Source: Antedon mediterranea (Eukaryota; Echinodermata; Crinoidea; Comatulida; Antedonidae). From it: 64,000 nt of DNA. A program made the position numbers and the translations under genes. The DNA lies in NCBI RefSeq assembly GCF_964355755.1, contig NC_092678.1:20992922-21056921 (forward strand), in the 5' to 3' direction. Below are positions 53,601 through 64,000 of the stretch, piece after piece. Under the pieces are notes generated by a model that worked only from the letters and a program-made list of their open reading frames with translations, had not been told where the DNA came from and made no database searches. Each line of letters begins with the position of its first letter. The stretch's first letter is position 1.

Positions 53601-55673
53601 CGGTTGGTGAGTACTTCGGTATACTTTTTACCCGTCGTCGATTGTTACCTGGCTATAAAATTATACCCGTCATCGCCGGTACTTTCGTATACATAGTATG
53701 TCATCGAGTACGTTAGTATAGTTTTACACCGGTTGGTGAGTACTTCGGTATACTTTTTTACCCGTCGTCGATTATTACCTGACTATAATGATATATCCGT
53801 CATCGCCGGAACTTTCGTATACATATTATAGTTTTATAAACGTCAACAAGAACCGGTACTTAAGTATATATTTATTATTAGTCTACTCGTCGTCAAGTGT
53901 ACATGCTTTAGATCTAGGTTTATTCCCGTCGTCGTCGGTACTAAAGCTTGGTTCCCACTAGAACGTAACAAAAGGACGTAAACGCAACGCAAGCGTTTTA
54001 ACCAATGACAAGCGAAGTTATAGACAGTTAGCAATCACAAGCGAATAAGCCATCGCTTGTGATTGGTCAATTCACTTGAGTTGCGTTACGTCCTTGTGTT
54101 GCGTCGCTAGTGGCAACCACCATGATAGTTTGTTACACAGCCGTTGTCTTGAATACTCGTCGTCGTCGTCGTCTCGAATATAAATCCCATTATGAGACAC
54201 TGATTCAATTAACCTATATTCATTATTATATATTATTATTATTATTATATTAACATTTTGCAATTCAACACCAATTAATTGTACCCAAATTAATCCTATT
54301 TATTGTGACGTAATAAAATGAGTTGACTTACCTTCAAATGTAACGTTAAGTAGATAATCTAAGTAAAATTTCTTGCCTTCGTCCGCTGTAGGAAGTCCAC
54401 AAAATTTGTTTTTCTCAAAAGTACAATTTGTAGTCGATTCGTGCCGAAAGTTATCCAGCGCATGCGCCATCGCGTAGACGGCATCAACAACAAATTGTAT
54501 CTTTTTCTCTTGCGCGTACGTATCGTTCGTGAGTCGCAAAGACTCGTCACATGGATTTTTTGAATTGTTACCTAACTGGCAACTGAACTGATCTTCCCAA
54601 AACTCCTTAAACCAGGCATTCCCTTTTTGGTTATCGGGGTGTAAATTTAAAAAATATTCATCAAACTCTTTGATAGTTTTAGTTTGTAATTCTATAGTTA
54701 TAGCACCTTGAGCGACTTCTTCGTTGCCTTGTACGGGTACCTCCTGAACGCCCCACCCGTCGCTTGCGAGCCAGACAAAGTTGTACCCAGCTCGTTGAGC
54801 CGCAGCCATGATTTCCCTAGCGTCATCCATACGGGTGAACAGTATCACAGCTCTTGCCTTGGCGTTATTGTTATCAAGATTTTTTACAATTTTATCAAAC
54901 GTGATATTGTTCGAGACAAACGGAACCGTCTCGGACGCTGCTATACATATATTTCTAGCCCGTGCTTCCCGTTCAAATTGATCGATTCCAGGTTCGCCAT
55001 ATTGGCCTTCCGATGCCACAGTAGATACGTAGTCCCACTTGAAAGCTGCAACGATGTCAACCATAGCCTTAGCTTGCAATGTATCAGGCGGCACAGTTCG
55101 AGCGAAGTAATCAAACCGAGTCTTGTCTGACAATTGAGCGCTGGTAGATGCGTAGCTTATCTGCGGTAACTTAAACAGACGAAGAAGATTCGCAACTTGC
55201 GACGTTACTGTGCTGTAAGAACCACCAATAACGCCGAACAATACTTGATCGGCGATGTTGGTGCCATCTTGATTACACGGACAATTTGAAAATTCGTCTG
55301 AACTCAATGACGACCTGACAAACTTCAAAGATTGCTCTAGCGCGTATATATCGAGGGAGCACGTATCGCGAATTTCCGCGCCTAATGTAAGTCCTTTTAG
55401 CAGCGTCGAATCATTGTTGATTTTCTTTACGGCGAATCGCATCGCTTCCGCCCGCTGGATGCCACGGTCAACGTTCATCGGTCCACACGGCACTCCATTC
55501 GAACCCTTCTCGTGAATAGGAAACAATCCACCGAGTATCACATCCCCAGGTTCAAATATCACATGAAAGCCTTTTCCTTCCTCTTCATTCTGGCCTGTCA
55601 AGCATTGATAACATGTAAAAAGCACGATTGAAATTAAAAGTGAATTTGTATGCGTGCGTCCAGCAGCGTACAT
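35646..55673 (-). CDS. metabotropic glutamate receptor, group II-like (last exon not found)
   Basis: A class C GPCR of the plasma membrane that senses glutamate and signals through G proteins. Coding exons 55673-54332, 48396-47333 and 35829-35646 join in phase to 863 residues. Signal peptide about 1-28. The Venus-flytrap domain (about 40-510) keeps the glutamate contacts known in mGluR3: R70, R74, S154, A175, T177, D197, Y225, D305, K435. A nine-cysteine domain spans C516-C569 (CSEPC, CCWIC). Seven transmembrane helices lie at about 585-828, with intracellular LLTKTNRIARIF and AFKTRKIPENFNEAKF. SEGQYGE, RNICIA and QISYASTSA resemble mammalian group II (GRM2/3) more than groups I and III; fine orthology needs a tree. 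The last visible exon ends after TFSETSYG at donor TTACG|GTAAAT, so a short C-terminal tail exon lies further left and was not identified. The start codon is the first ATG before the hydrophobic signal. Confidence 0.95.
36200..36925. repeat. 29-bp minisatellite (GAAGTATCTACTTCC)
   Basis: More than twenty diverged copies of GACATCYAGGAAGAAGTATC, each with a GAAGTANNTACTTC palindrome. Located in the 11.5-kb receptor intron. Open frames through it are repeat artefacts. Confidence 0.93.
39345..39504. mobile_element. MITE family A copy 7
   Basis: The right end TTTGATAGTGTAGACGGAGCC is clear; the left end is decayed (AAAACTTATGTGACAG). It contains ATCACTACCATATTTGGGCA. Confidence 0.8.
40000..40345. 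repeat. diverged tandem duplication of about 180 bp
   Basis: Both halves carry GATCAGGGGTTATTTTTT (or AATCAGGGG...), AAGCGTATCAAT, TTGCGTACACAAACA, TTACGTAATTAC and GCGTTTTACGCTTAAA-like text. Confidence 0.75.
41275..41680. repeat. 22-bp minisatellite (CGATGTACCGTCCGTTATAA)
   Basis: About eighteen copies of CTCCGATGTACCGTCCGTTATAA with frequent single-base changes; in the receptor intron. Confidence 0.95.
42955..43080. repeat. dispersed repeat, family D (diverged)
   Basis: Shares GTGTACCACTGGACC and CAGTCCTTATCCAA with the copies at 6206 and 12483. Confidence 0.45.
43175..43315. mobile_element. MITE family A copy 8
   Basis: Both ends intact: TAAAGCTTTGTCTACACTAT and ATAGTGTAGACAGAGCTTTA. 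Internal arms ATGTGACAAAAAATGTGGT and CATCAAACTAG. Confidence 0.88.
44519..45313. repeat. 181-bp tandem array carrying half of a MITE, ending in an intact MITE
   Basis: Units start at 44519, 44704, 44885 and 45066 (period 181; the first has 4 extra bases). Each carries TTCACACTAGAAGACGCAAC and GCGAGGACGTAG, the left end of MITE family B. Only the last unit continues into a complete family B element (about 45152-45313) ending with the inverted terminus ACGTCCTTGCGCTGCGTC. Confidence 0.9.
45314..47332. other. receptor intron, no feature seen
   Basis: AT-rich sequence with no recognised exon, element or array; short open frames here look random. Confidence 0.5.
49020..49945. repeat. 30-bp minisatellite (CATGTATAGTGAACAGTGCTC)
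   Basis: About thirty copies of TGTCACCATGTATAGTGAACAGTGCTCTAA. Higher-order patterning is visible: variants TAATAG and AGTCTGTC recur at regular intervals, pointing to amplification of multi-unit blocks. It lies in the 5.9-kb receptor intron. Confidence 0.96.
50248..50331. repeat. 41-bp direct duplication
   Basis: Two copies of CTAGGCCTACTARTATTCTC plus CGGCTTGTTATTCTGTGGGC. Confidence 0.9.
50787..50955. mobile_element. MITE family A copy 9
   Basis: Left CTCTGTCTACACAATCATAC, right GTGATAGTGTAGACAGAGCT. Inner TTTGACAAAAACAAGTGTAAT and ACATCACATTGTTGTTGTCAC pair. Confidence 0.87.
52325..52715. repeat. 42-bp minisatellite (CCCCAACTGTATAGAAAAAC)
   Basis: About six copies with CTGTCTCACAAAATACC. 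The unit length is a multiple of three, so open frames extend through it on both strands. Confidence 0.93.
53569..53828. repeat. tandem duplication of about 129 bp (CGTCGTCGAGTACGT)
   Basis: Copies start near 53569 and 53699, sharing GTATAGTTTTACACCGGTTG, GTGAGTACTTCGGTATAC and CCCGTCGTCGATT. Weaker CGTCGTC relatives continue to 53940. Confidence 0.85.
53943..54121. mobile_element. MITE family B copy
   Basis: Ends AAGCTTGGTTCCCACTAG and the complement of CGCTAGTGGCAACCACC. Inner arms GGACGTAAACGCAACGCAAG and TTGCGTTACGTCCTTG. Centre repeats ACCAATGACAAGCG / TGATTGGTCAATTC. Relatives at 45152 and 62938. Confidence 0.82.
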
Positions 55674-56667
55674 GATGCTCGATGTCTATCTCTCTTTAGC
55701 TTGCGGCTCACAAGGCACTGAATGGCAATATGTGCACCAGCGTAAACACACATCTACTTCAGACCGTCTTCCCGAGACTACTGTAGTACAATTAAACAAG
55801 ACTTCGCTATGACGTCACACTAATCAATTATATCATAATTTGGTATACGAAATTAACAGTAACGAGTAGAAATCAAAATTACTCGCTACTCCGGTGTACG
55901 CATGTTGAAATAATATGCTCGTTTTCTAGTTATTAAACTTGCTTTCAAACATTAATTCCTTGTGTACGTTGTTTCGAATGTCAATCGTCTGACGGCAGTA
56001 CGTAGGATATATACGTTCGAAAGGTAATTAATGAAATTATTTTACGACCACATGCGCATGTGCACAGGTTAATTGAACTAATATCACGTGTTAATGTTGG
56101 TTAGATACCGTTGCAGACGATAACGTCGGTTAAACGTTGTGACTTCTGCGCATGTTCCCTTAAGCTTCGTTTAACATCCCAGTTTTGTTGATCTGAAATG
56201 GGAAAAATAAATTATAAAGATTGTAAAAATATAAATAAAAGAAAATGCATCTATGAATAAAATGTTTAAGAAGTAAAAGTCGTTTAAAACTACCAATTTA
56301 CGTTTATAGCTCTTAACATTATGGAACGCTACAAGGGCAACTAAAAATACTAGCAATTCATGGCGTTCCATATGAAGTAAGAGTTAATATAATGTGAGTG
56401 CTATTCAAAAGGTATACAACAGCCGTAGAATTATTTGTCAAATATTAACAGAAATCATAAAACTGTCCAGTATGCACCTGCCAATATGCTTTTTGTATTC
56501 TGCTCCTTTCCATGAAAATGTCATTCGATTATATTTAATTATTAATGAATATATTTGATAATTTACTAAATTATTACAAATGTCCATTAATGTATTTTAT
56601 CTTTTTGAATAATGATTATGAATGCATTCGGAAAATAACATCGTAAATTAGAGTTTCAGAACGAGAA

Positions 56668-56985
56668 AAACATGAAAAAAATGAAGATTAATTAAATCAC
56701 ACTTTAAATATGTTATTTTGTAGTTTTTATAAAGTTAATCACTTCCATAGAAAAAAAATATTTTTCACTTATAAAATGACAAAATAAATGGTTAAATTCA
56801 ACCAAAAACCCATTGGCTGACAGCCAATTTGACCATTTTTGTTTAAATTGCAGTTTTTTCAGGTAAATACATTTTTTTTCGATCCAATTTTTGGTCAAAG
56901 TGGATAACTATTATGTTACATTAAAATGGCATACTCCAAAAAAAAATGTAAGAATTATTTTTTCAGGGGGACAATGCATCTTTAA
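56668..56985. mobile_element. MITE family C copy (reverse orientation)
   Basis: The right end TTTCAGGGGGACAATGCATC is the complement of the 10384 terminus. The centre has the palindrome TTGGCTGACAGCCAA also found at 10502. The left end is decayed. Confidence 0.75.
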
Positions 56986-58834
56986 TGTATTGTCTCATTT
57001 CGAATAATGATTATGAATGCATTAGAAAATAAATCTTACATTAGAGTTTCAGAACAATAAATTGCTTGCATCGAACGAGAAAAAGGAGAAAGGTGAACTT
57101 ATTAAAGGAAACTGTATTACTATCAATGCAATTAAATTTATTTCCACAATACACAATAACATACAAGATAATTAATACAATGAAGTAATCATGTAGGGGG
57201 GGGGGGGCGGTCATATAAGTCAGAAAAACTGAGTATTGCCCACCCCAAGCTATGACATTAAATACGAATACGAAAAGAGAGAAGAAACATCCAAATATCC
57301 AATCTTAACTGGTCTTATGAAATATATATTCAACGTTCATCATATCTTGAAAGTAAATATCACTAATTAACCGTTAAATATATGCATTAACTTTATAAAA
57401 AACACCCGTAAAATATTACATTACAAATGCATTTCTTTTATTCAAGCACATTTTGATGTTCAATCTCTGAAAGGAGAATGCTACCCATGTGTGAGTAATC
57501 GAACTCTACGTTTTTATGAGTTTCTAATCGTCAAATGTTTTTTTTTTTCATTCCTAGCTTCTTTGGGGACTAATTCCTGATTGTTTTTCTTTAAGAATTT
57601 CAGACGATCGATAAGGATGCGCGCGTAACCTGTCCGACAGGAGAATATGATCCTGCGACTCGTATTGATTTCGTGTTAATTGTTAGGCAATCAAGCCCAT
57701 TCTGACAAAGCTATAGTTACTCGTTATCAAGGATCATGTATTATTTAACATTGATAAGAGCAAATGCAAATTGCACACGTAAAAATAGTTATTCAATACA
57801 TTTCATATTTCTTCTCGGTATAATGATAAAACATGTTTTTATTGTCACCCTCGAATTAAACTCAAACAATTCACGTTTTTGGCCCTCAGATTCTTGATTT
57901 CACGCTATTCTTTTGTTTGTCAATTTACTGCTAATGATTGACTAGAGAGACTATGCAATCGTTATAAGTTATGCTATTGCTATAGGGGGCAGTATACTTC
58001 CGGTATTATTTAATACTTATAGTTAATAGAGGGCGGGCTATATCTTGTTTTTTTAAATAACTTTTTAGTTGTGTTTTTTCAACACAAAGGCACGGTTCCA
58101 CTCTCCCATTGGGACACCTATTACGCATGGGCAGCAAATACATAATAAAAGATGTGTTAGAAGTGTCTAAACTTTTCATTCTTAAGGACGATGAGCTCGA
58201 AAAAAATAGATCGAAAATCTACTTTCGACTTCAATGTACAGTATACTATAGCGCCGCTGCTGTGGTTATTAATCAGAAAACACGTCTTAATGTTACTGTT
58301 CTTGTTTTTATTGTCTTAATCTTAGCTAATATTACTCATGTCAGTAAATCACGCAACTAGGCCAAATTTCATATAGAGTGTGGGTTGTAAGTGTTACAGA
58401 GATATACTTAAGAGAAAAACACACGCCTGTTCTAGGGAACGTGCTTTTATTCGATGACTTTCTTACTCGAAGTGTATCGCAGGCTACATTAGTTAATTCG
58501 CTGTTAAGTATAATTTATACTTATATCGTGTAACGGTACGCGCTTTGTGCTCGTAAACGTGTTTGTGTGTATATCTAAATAAAAAGAAAAAATCTGCAAG
58601 AATTTCCAGACCTTATACTGTACTACTGAGCAAATACAGGGCCCAAAAAACAACATGGATCGGACCCGTTCAGGCTTAAGTATGGACCAGGCATAAGTTA
58701 CGGTTAAACCCACTAGCGCGTTCGATCGCTTTTGTTTTAGTTGAGTAAATCTAAATGTAAACTGCTGTCTGTAGTGAGTAGCTTGTGTTAATTATTGACT
58801 GTTTGTTCTTCAACTTGTCTGGCAGGCAAAGTAT

Positions 58835-58968
58835 TTCGGGGTTTTTTTCTACGGAAGTGAATAAGTTTATTAAAACTGCAAAATAACCTATTTGATTTTC
58901 GAAGACTGATTTAATTATTAATCTTCTTTTTATGTTTTTGGGGGGACAATACATCTTTAAATAAAGAC
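58835..58968. mobile_element. MITE family C, right half only
   Basis: Matches 10570-10685: TTTATTAAAACTGCAAAATA, GATTTAATTATTAATCTT and TTTTTGGGGGGACAATACATC. Confidence 0.65.
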
Positions 58969-59719
58969 GAAATGATGAATGAACGAACGCCACATTCAAT
59001 GCCATAGTAAGCCGTTGCACTTTTCTCAATCAGGAATTTGTGACAATTTAATCCCGGATTTATGGGGGGAAAAAATTAAACCAAAAACATCTAAAAAATG
59101 TAAAATTCACAATGACTTATCCTTGTCAATAATGCAGTCAGACATAACTATGAATTCTATTGTATTTAGCAAGCCATTAAACAAAATCCAAGAAACGATA
59201 ACATTGATTAATTAAACCCGTAAACGCATGTGAACCATCAGACATGCGCATTAAAACCAGACATGCGCAGTAAAACGTAGATGTCAAATTGCATCATTCT
59301 CTAATTAATCCCTTCGTTCAGCAATCCTAAATGTCTCGTTTAGTTTACGCTAATTGTTTTGTTCTTTTCAGGAGGTAACAAACTTTTATTCGAATCAATG
59401 CCCCAAAGGTGCAATCGGTTACATTTGAACCGCAGGAAAATAAAAAATGGAGACAGTTCGCCCACGCTTTTCTATCTCTTAATTTCATGCGAATTTGTAA
59501 TTTTTTTAACAAATCACTTAAGATTTACGCTAATGAAGGAATATATTTTATGACAGGATACAGACTATCAATGTACTTGAATGCTGGGTAGGCCCTATAT
59601 ATCCTTACTGAAAATGGATTTGTCTTTCTTCAAACTTAAAGAACCAAACCAAACTTATTTTCACCATATATGTAAGCGTCTCAAAATGTGTTTTTGTTTT
59701 AATTTTGAAAGAGAAATCG

Positions 59720-59900
59720 CCATTGTTATGATTAGGCCTAAATCGCCATTGTTTCAGTTTAGGCTAAATCGCTATTGTTTAGGTTAGGCCTAAATCGCCA
59801 TTGTTTCATGGTAAGGCCTAAAGCGCTATTGTTTAAGTTAGGCCGAAATTGTCGTTGTGTCAGGTTAGGCCTAAATCGTCATTGTTTCTGTTAAGCCTAA
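59720..59900. repeat. 27-bp minisatellite (AGGCCTAAATCGCCATTGTT)
   Basis: Six to seven copies of TAGGCCTAAATCGCCATTGTT with substitutions. Confidence 0.88.
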
Positions 59901-61432
59901 ATATCCAGTTATAGCATGAACGAGGCACAAACCGTGCACGTTTTTAAAGCTAAGACTGTAATTAAACGGCTTAGGCCCTAATGATATTTTATCATGAAAT
60001 TGCGGCTACTGTTTACAAGAACTAAGAAAGCATGCCATATCATTACTTTAAAATAATGTAACAACCTAATTTATTTGATTTAAAACTATAGATATTATGC
60101 CATATGTAACACGTTTCTATAATGATGGATTAATAACTGATTTATATGTTATATAAACTAAAATAATATTATTTACCGCGATGATGGATTGGGCGGTGTG
60201 TGGAACTTGTGACCTTTGTCAAAGAAGTGACAGATTACGTCGTACGAAGGGTATTCCGCTGCCGGGCAAAACGGTGAGTCGTGTAAATTAAGACGTAAGA
60301 ACAAACCGTGATGCCATGGCTGGTTCGTTCAAATTAGTCGTATGTTTGGTTTTTACTGGCCTAAGGGTCATTACGCTTTTAGCTTCTGACGTTTTAACAT
60401 GGCCGAAGTGAAATATCCAGTCGGCTGGAAATAGGTGGATTTGTTGAACTGAGCGTCTCCTCGGGTCAGAATTTTCATTTAGATGTCGTCGACACAGAAT
60501 CAAAGTTATGTCGTTTCTTTTAAGAGGCGGTGGCCATTTCAGAACTGTCAAATTCCCGCACGTTTGTCGCTGAAACAAAAATACAACTTCCTCCGTGTAA
60601 TGCAATGGTCGATAAGCGCGCAGAATCCAAATTATTCACTTTATCCCTTTTTGTATCCCATCCTCTATCTGAGATTATGATATGTACATTCCCGGATGTT
60701 CTTCTTTTTCTTTCTATTTCACCTTACACATAGCAGGAAAGAGTGAACTCTTCCTTGATATTTATGATGCATTTATCCACTTATCACTGAAATAAATTAA
60801 ATACAATTTTCCATAATTTCCTAAACCTTTAGAAATTATCTAGAAGCTTTTATACGAAGTTTAGGCCAATGCACTGTACCATTATTTCCTATTGTATAAT
60901 CTCGAAACAAATATGTATAATACTTATTACATCATGGTAATATATACAAAGAATAATGTCCTTAAACAATATGTTTTATCAAAGGTCTTTTCCGTTACAT
61001 GGCCTAATCGATCTTCCATAGTTTCAAAAGTTTCGTAATTATCTATGTTATCAATGCGGAGGTCGACAGAGGGCGCGCTATTTAATGTTTCGATCTATAT
61101 TGAATATAGAGATAACTCGAGATTTTATTAAGCTTATGTGGCTTGACCAATATTGGTGATTATTAATAACAATTTTCATGAAAAAATGTTATCTTTGTTT
61201 TGGCGACAATAGTTGATTTCCGTACTTCCTGCCGTTTGCTAAGTTGTCTTTGACAGCCTCTCTCTCTCTCTATCCTTACCATGCAGTATTTCCATTTATC
61301 TTGACAGTAAAAACTGTATAGAATCTACGATGTTGAGGGTCTCTACTATATATAACTTAGGAAATCTGTAGCCGTGCCAATGCAAGATATATTGGTTCGT
61401 AAGCATGAAAATATATTTACTGCATTCCTTTT

Positions 61433-61556
61433 GGTTTGGCACCGCGGTGTTAAATGCGTCAAATCCGTTGTAGTGTTTCTCAGTCTATCTTTGTAATATT
61501 TGGCGCCGCGGTGTACATGCGTCAAATCCGATGTAAGTGTTCCCTGGTCTCCGGTG
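61433..61556. repeat. duplication of about 70 bp (GCGTCAAATCCG)
   Basis: Both copies contain TTTGGCRCCGCGGTGT and ATGCGTCAAATCCG, then GTAGTGTT / GTAAGTGTT. Confidence 0.75.
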
Positions 61557-62296
61557 TAAGACGAGCAGTTTTTCAATCAAAAACTAACCCATGTTTAATT
61601 TTTTTGTTTTAATTAAAATCCTTAACTCAAACGCGAACTCTACAATCTTCAATTTCCCGTGTCATTCATCAATCTATACTTTTGATTGCTGTTCGGATCA
61701 TGCATATTTTATTATTCTTCTCTCTATAATTTTATGACTTGAACATTAAATAATATTAATGACGCTGTTTCCTGTTTCATTGTACATTCTTGCCAATTTG
61801 TTTTATTTGCATGTGAAGGTTTACTGTCTCTACTTTAATTTATTTATTTATTCACTTTATATTTTAATTTGTTATCTCTCAACACCACCGCTGCTGCTGC
61901 TGTTATAATATTGACTGTGAACGTTTGTATTAGTAGACAATGCGGCATGAAGTACTGTCGTGATGGCGCTAGTTACTATCCGTTATACATGATTGATTAT
62001 TAAAATGACGTAATGCAAAACGTCATAAATACGTAGAAAGATGGGTACTCGGAGGTTCGTACGGCCGGGAGGACCAGCTTACGTTATGGTATTGTAACAG
62101 GCCAGATGCTGGTCAGAAGATTATTTACATAGCACACTACGCAGTGACTAACGAGCATACGCATTTACATTTACTAGGTTTCTGAGCGTGCGCAGAATGT
62201 ATTTTAAGCTCGATGTACTTGCGTAGTATGTCATATTTGAGCGGGGTTTGTTTCATCGTACGGCATTATATCATATCAGAAAAGTCATAGCACAAT

Positions 62297-62399
62297 GCAT
62301 GATGGGAAGGGTTTGGGAGCAATAGCGCCACTGTATAATACAAACTGTACATATTGGTGGTGGCGCTATTGCTCCAAAACCCTTCCCATTATGCATCGT
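62297..62399. repeat. about 103-bp hairpin with 38-bp stem
   Basis: ATGCATGATGGGAAGGGTTT at 62297 pairs with AAACCCTTCCCATTATGCAT near 62378-62397. GGAGCAATAGCGCCA pairs with TGGCGCTATTGCTCC. The loop is about 25 bp. Either a tiny foldback element or a pre-miRNA-like stem. Confidence 0.75.
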
Positions 62400-62744
62400 A
62401 GTAGTTATTTCTAACTTGTGACTAAATGTAAGTATGTAAATAGACAGGTATCAAACCCTGGAACTCTCTGGAAAATGGCAAGATAATATCGAAGTACGGA
62501 ATCTAACCTACGCATCAAAAACAATATTGACAAGACTTAATCAATCCATGATAGCTTGACATAAAAATGACATTAACTAAAATTTAGGATTATTTATAAA
62601 AGAAAAATGTCAATAACTAATCAATATGAGACATATATTGTACATATCAAACTCGTTGAATACATTTTCGTTAGATATCTGATATGACGAGTAAATTATC
62701 TTTAAATGTATAGATAGATTGTAACAGTTTATTAAAATACAAAC

Positions 62745-62856
62745 TTAAGCTCTGTCTGTGCCCATATATGGACATGATGATGTAATATCACTACCATATT
62801 TGGCTACATCACACTTTTTTGTCACATGAAGTTTGATAATGTAGACATAGATTTAA
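62745..62856. mobile_element. MITE family A copy 10 (deleted left arm)
   Basis: TTAAGCTCTGTCTGTGCCC jumps directly to CATATATGGACATGATG, so about 40 bp of the left arm are missing. Right end TTTGATAATGTAGACATAG. Confidence 0.83.
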
Positions 62857-62937
62857 GTGGTTTCAAAATCAACTATGAATATTGGTGTATGCAAAATAGG
62901 CAGCTAAAATGTAATAACGGTATTACGATTTTTTCTC

Positions 62938-63095
62938 AAGCTTGGTTCCCACTAGGATGCAAAGAAATGACGTAATTTGATTAATTAAGCGTGGTTTCCA
63001 CTAGGACGTAACGCAAGGAAGTAAATCGCGACGCAAGCGAATTGACCAATCACAACCGACAGTTCGAATAATCCATCGCTTTTGATTGGTCAATT
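62938..63095. mobile_element. MITE family B copy, left end duplicated
   Basis: TTGGTTCCCACTAGGATG is followed about 45 bp on by a second left end, GTGGTTTCCACTAGGACG. The inner CGACGCAAGCGAATTGACC and TGATTGGTCAATTT pair. The right terminus appears lost. Confidence 0.7.
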
Positions 63096-63891
63096 TTTTT
63101 ATTTCGTTAGATTTCTTTGTTTTATGTTGGAAAAATGCGGAAAAAATCGTCGATCTTTATCATCCTGGTGTAAATGAGCCTTTATTATCATTACAAAAAG
63201 AAATACGCCTACTATAAATATTTGTTTATTCTAATAATCATTTCAGTTGGAATTCTCAACATCAATGGTTCTATAACGTAAAACATAACACTATAAATAA
63301 TTGTATATGCAAAATTAACTGATGTCCATGATATACATACTGAAACAAAAATATTCTTTTTTGAAAGTTGGATGTGATTTATTGCTGTACGGTGATTTCG
63401 TTTCTAACTAGTCATTTGTGTTTGCTAATTACACTCGCGATACCTATGTATTCCCATTCTATCTATTGTTCATTCCAAGTATTCCTCGGTGACCAAGCTG
63501 TAGTTAGTTACCACGGAATATTTAATGATACACATGTTTCACTTTCTGTCAGTTGTTCATTTACATTTAAGACCGTTGATATGAATGATATATTAATGGC
63601 ACCTTTGGCGTTTCATAGGTAGTTTTTTGAAAAAAATCGAAACGTCGACTGGTGTTGGACTAATTTTAAAAATGTATGACATTAGTCTAGGTTCTAGACG
63701 GAATTTTTAGATAATTTGTTTCATATGTAGTAGAACAAAATTCAAAACGCCGACATAAACAGGACATACTACAGATTTGGGCAAGTTTAGTATGACATGT
63801 GTATAATATCTGTTAGGTGGTTCAACCACCTTCAGCATACAGTTAAGGTATGACCCGTAACGGCAATAGAAACTAATTCCTGACTATAGAT

Positions 63892-64000
63892 ACAATGTGT
63901 GATGTGCCAATATTATGTACATGATGATGTCATATCACTACCATATGTGGATATATCACTACCATATTTGGGCATATCACTACCATATTTGTGCACATAA
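63892..64000. mobile_element. MITE family A copy 11, cut by the window end
   Basis: GTGATGTGCCAATATTATG followed by three ATATCACTACCATAT modules; the right terminus lies beyond the window. Confidence 0.75.

Larger units (their letters stand above)
55674..64000. other. upstream flank of the receptor gene, no gene recognised
   Basis: Contains MITEs, a minisatellite and hairpins listed separately. A 5' UTR exon and promoter of the receptor are expected somewhere here, but no sequence signal fixes them. Short open frames show no recognisable domain. Confidence 0.5.

Noticed and set aside
54332-55673. Possible loss of glutamate gamma-carboxyl contacts in the receptor
   Set aside because: On careful alignment the relevant residues are the Arg pair in DRGIQR and the second Lys of GKK, all present.

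Overview
This is a eukaryotic, AT-rich, intron-dense and repeat-laden window. The protein-coding content, together with dispersed AGGCCTA-type motifs and abundant short palindromic transposons, points to an invertebrate deuterostome, most probably an echinoderm. That assignment is an inference from gene divergence and sequence texture, not a proof. Three genes can be supported.

(1) 1117..23010, plus strand: most of FANCI, the Fanconi anaemia I protein of the ID2 DNA-crosslink-repair complex. I could trace 29 exons with consistent phases, from about human residue 126 to the stop codon. The first exons lie left of the window, beyond an 85-bp satellite array (1..1020) in the upstream intron. The ubiquitin-acceptor lysine region and the three-SQ phosphorylation cluster are conserved.

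(2) 17028..20911, minus strand: a three-exon gene nested antisense inside the 7-kb FANCI intron at 15207..22241. It encodes a piggyBac-transposase-derived protein of about 735 residues. The fold landmarks and C-terminal Cys/His domain are kept, but all three catalytic aspartates appear to be replaced. It also has host-like introns and a promoter-like upstream region. It is the best candidate here for an undescribed domesticated gene.

(3) 35646..55673, minus strand: a group II-like metabotropic glutamate receptor with three large coding exons separated by 11.5-kb and 5.9-kb introns. The glutamate-contact residues are conserved. The short last exon encoding the C-terminal tail was not found. 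FANCI and the receptor gene are convergent.

The rest is mostly mobile-element and tandem-repeat sequence. It includes an 11-copy palindromic MITE family (one copy split by a nested 626-bp element), hAT-like MITEs with clean target duplications and tRNA-derived SINEs. It also holds a LINE 3' fragment, a 3.6-kb foldback element with near-identical arms of about 1.5 kb around a decayed coding core (28549..32149), several long hairpins and more than a dozen minisatellites. Many minisatellite units are themselves small palindromes. From 55674 to 64000, upstream of the receptor start codon, no gene is recognised.
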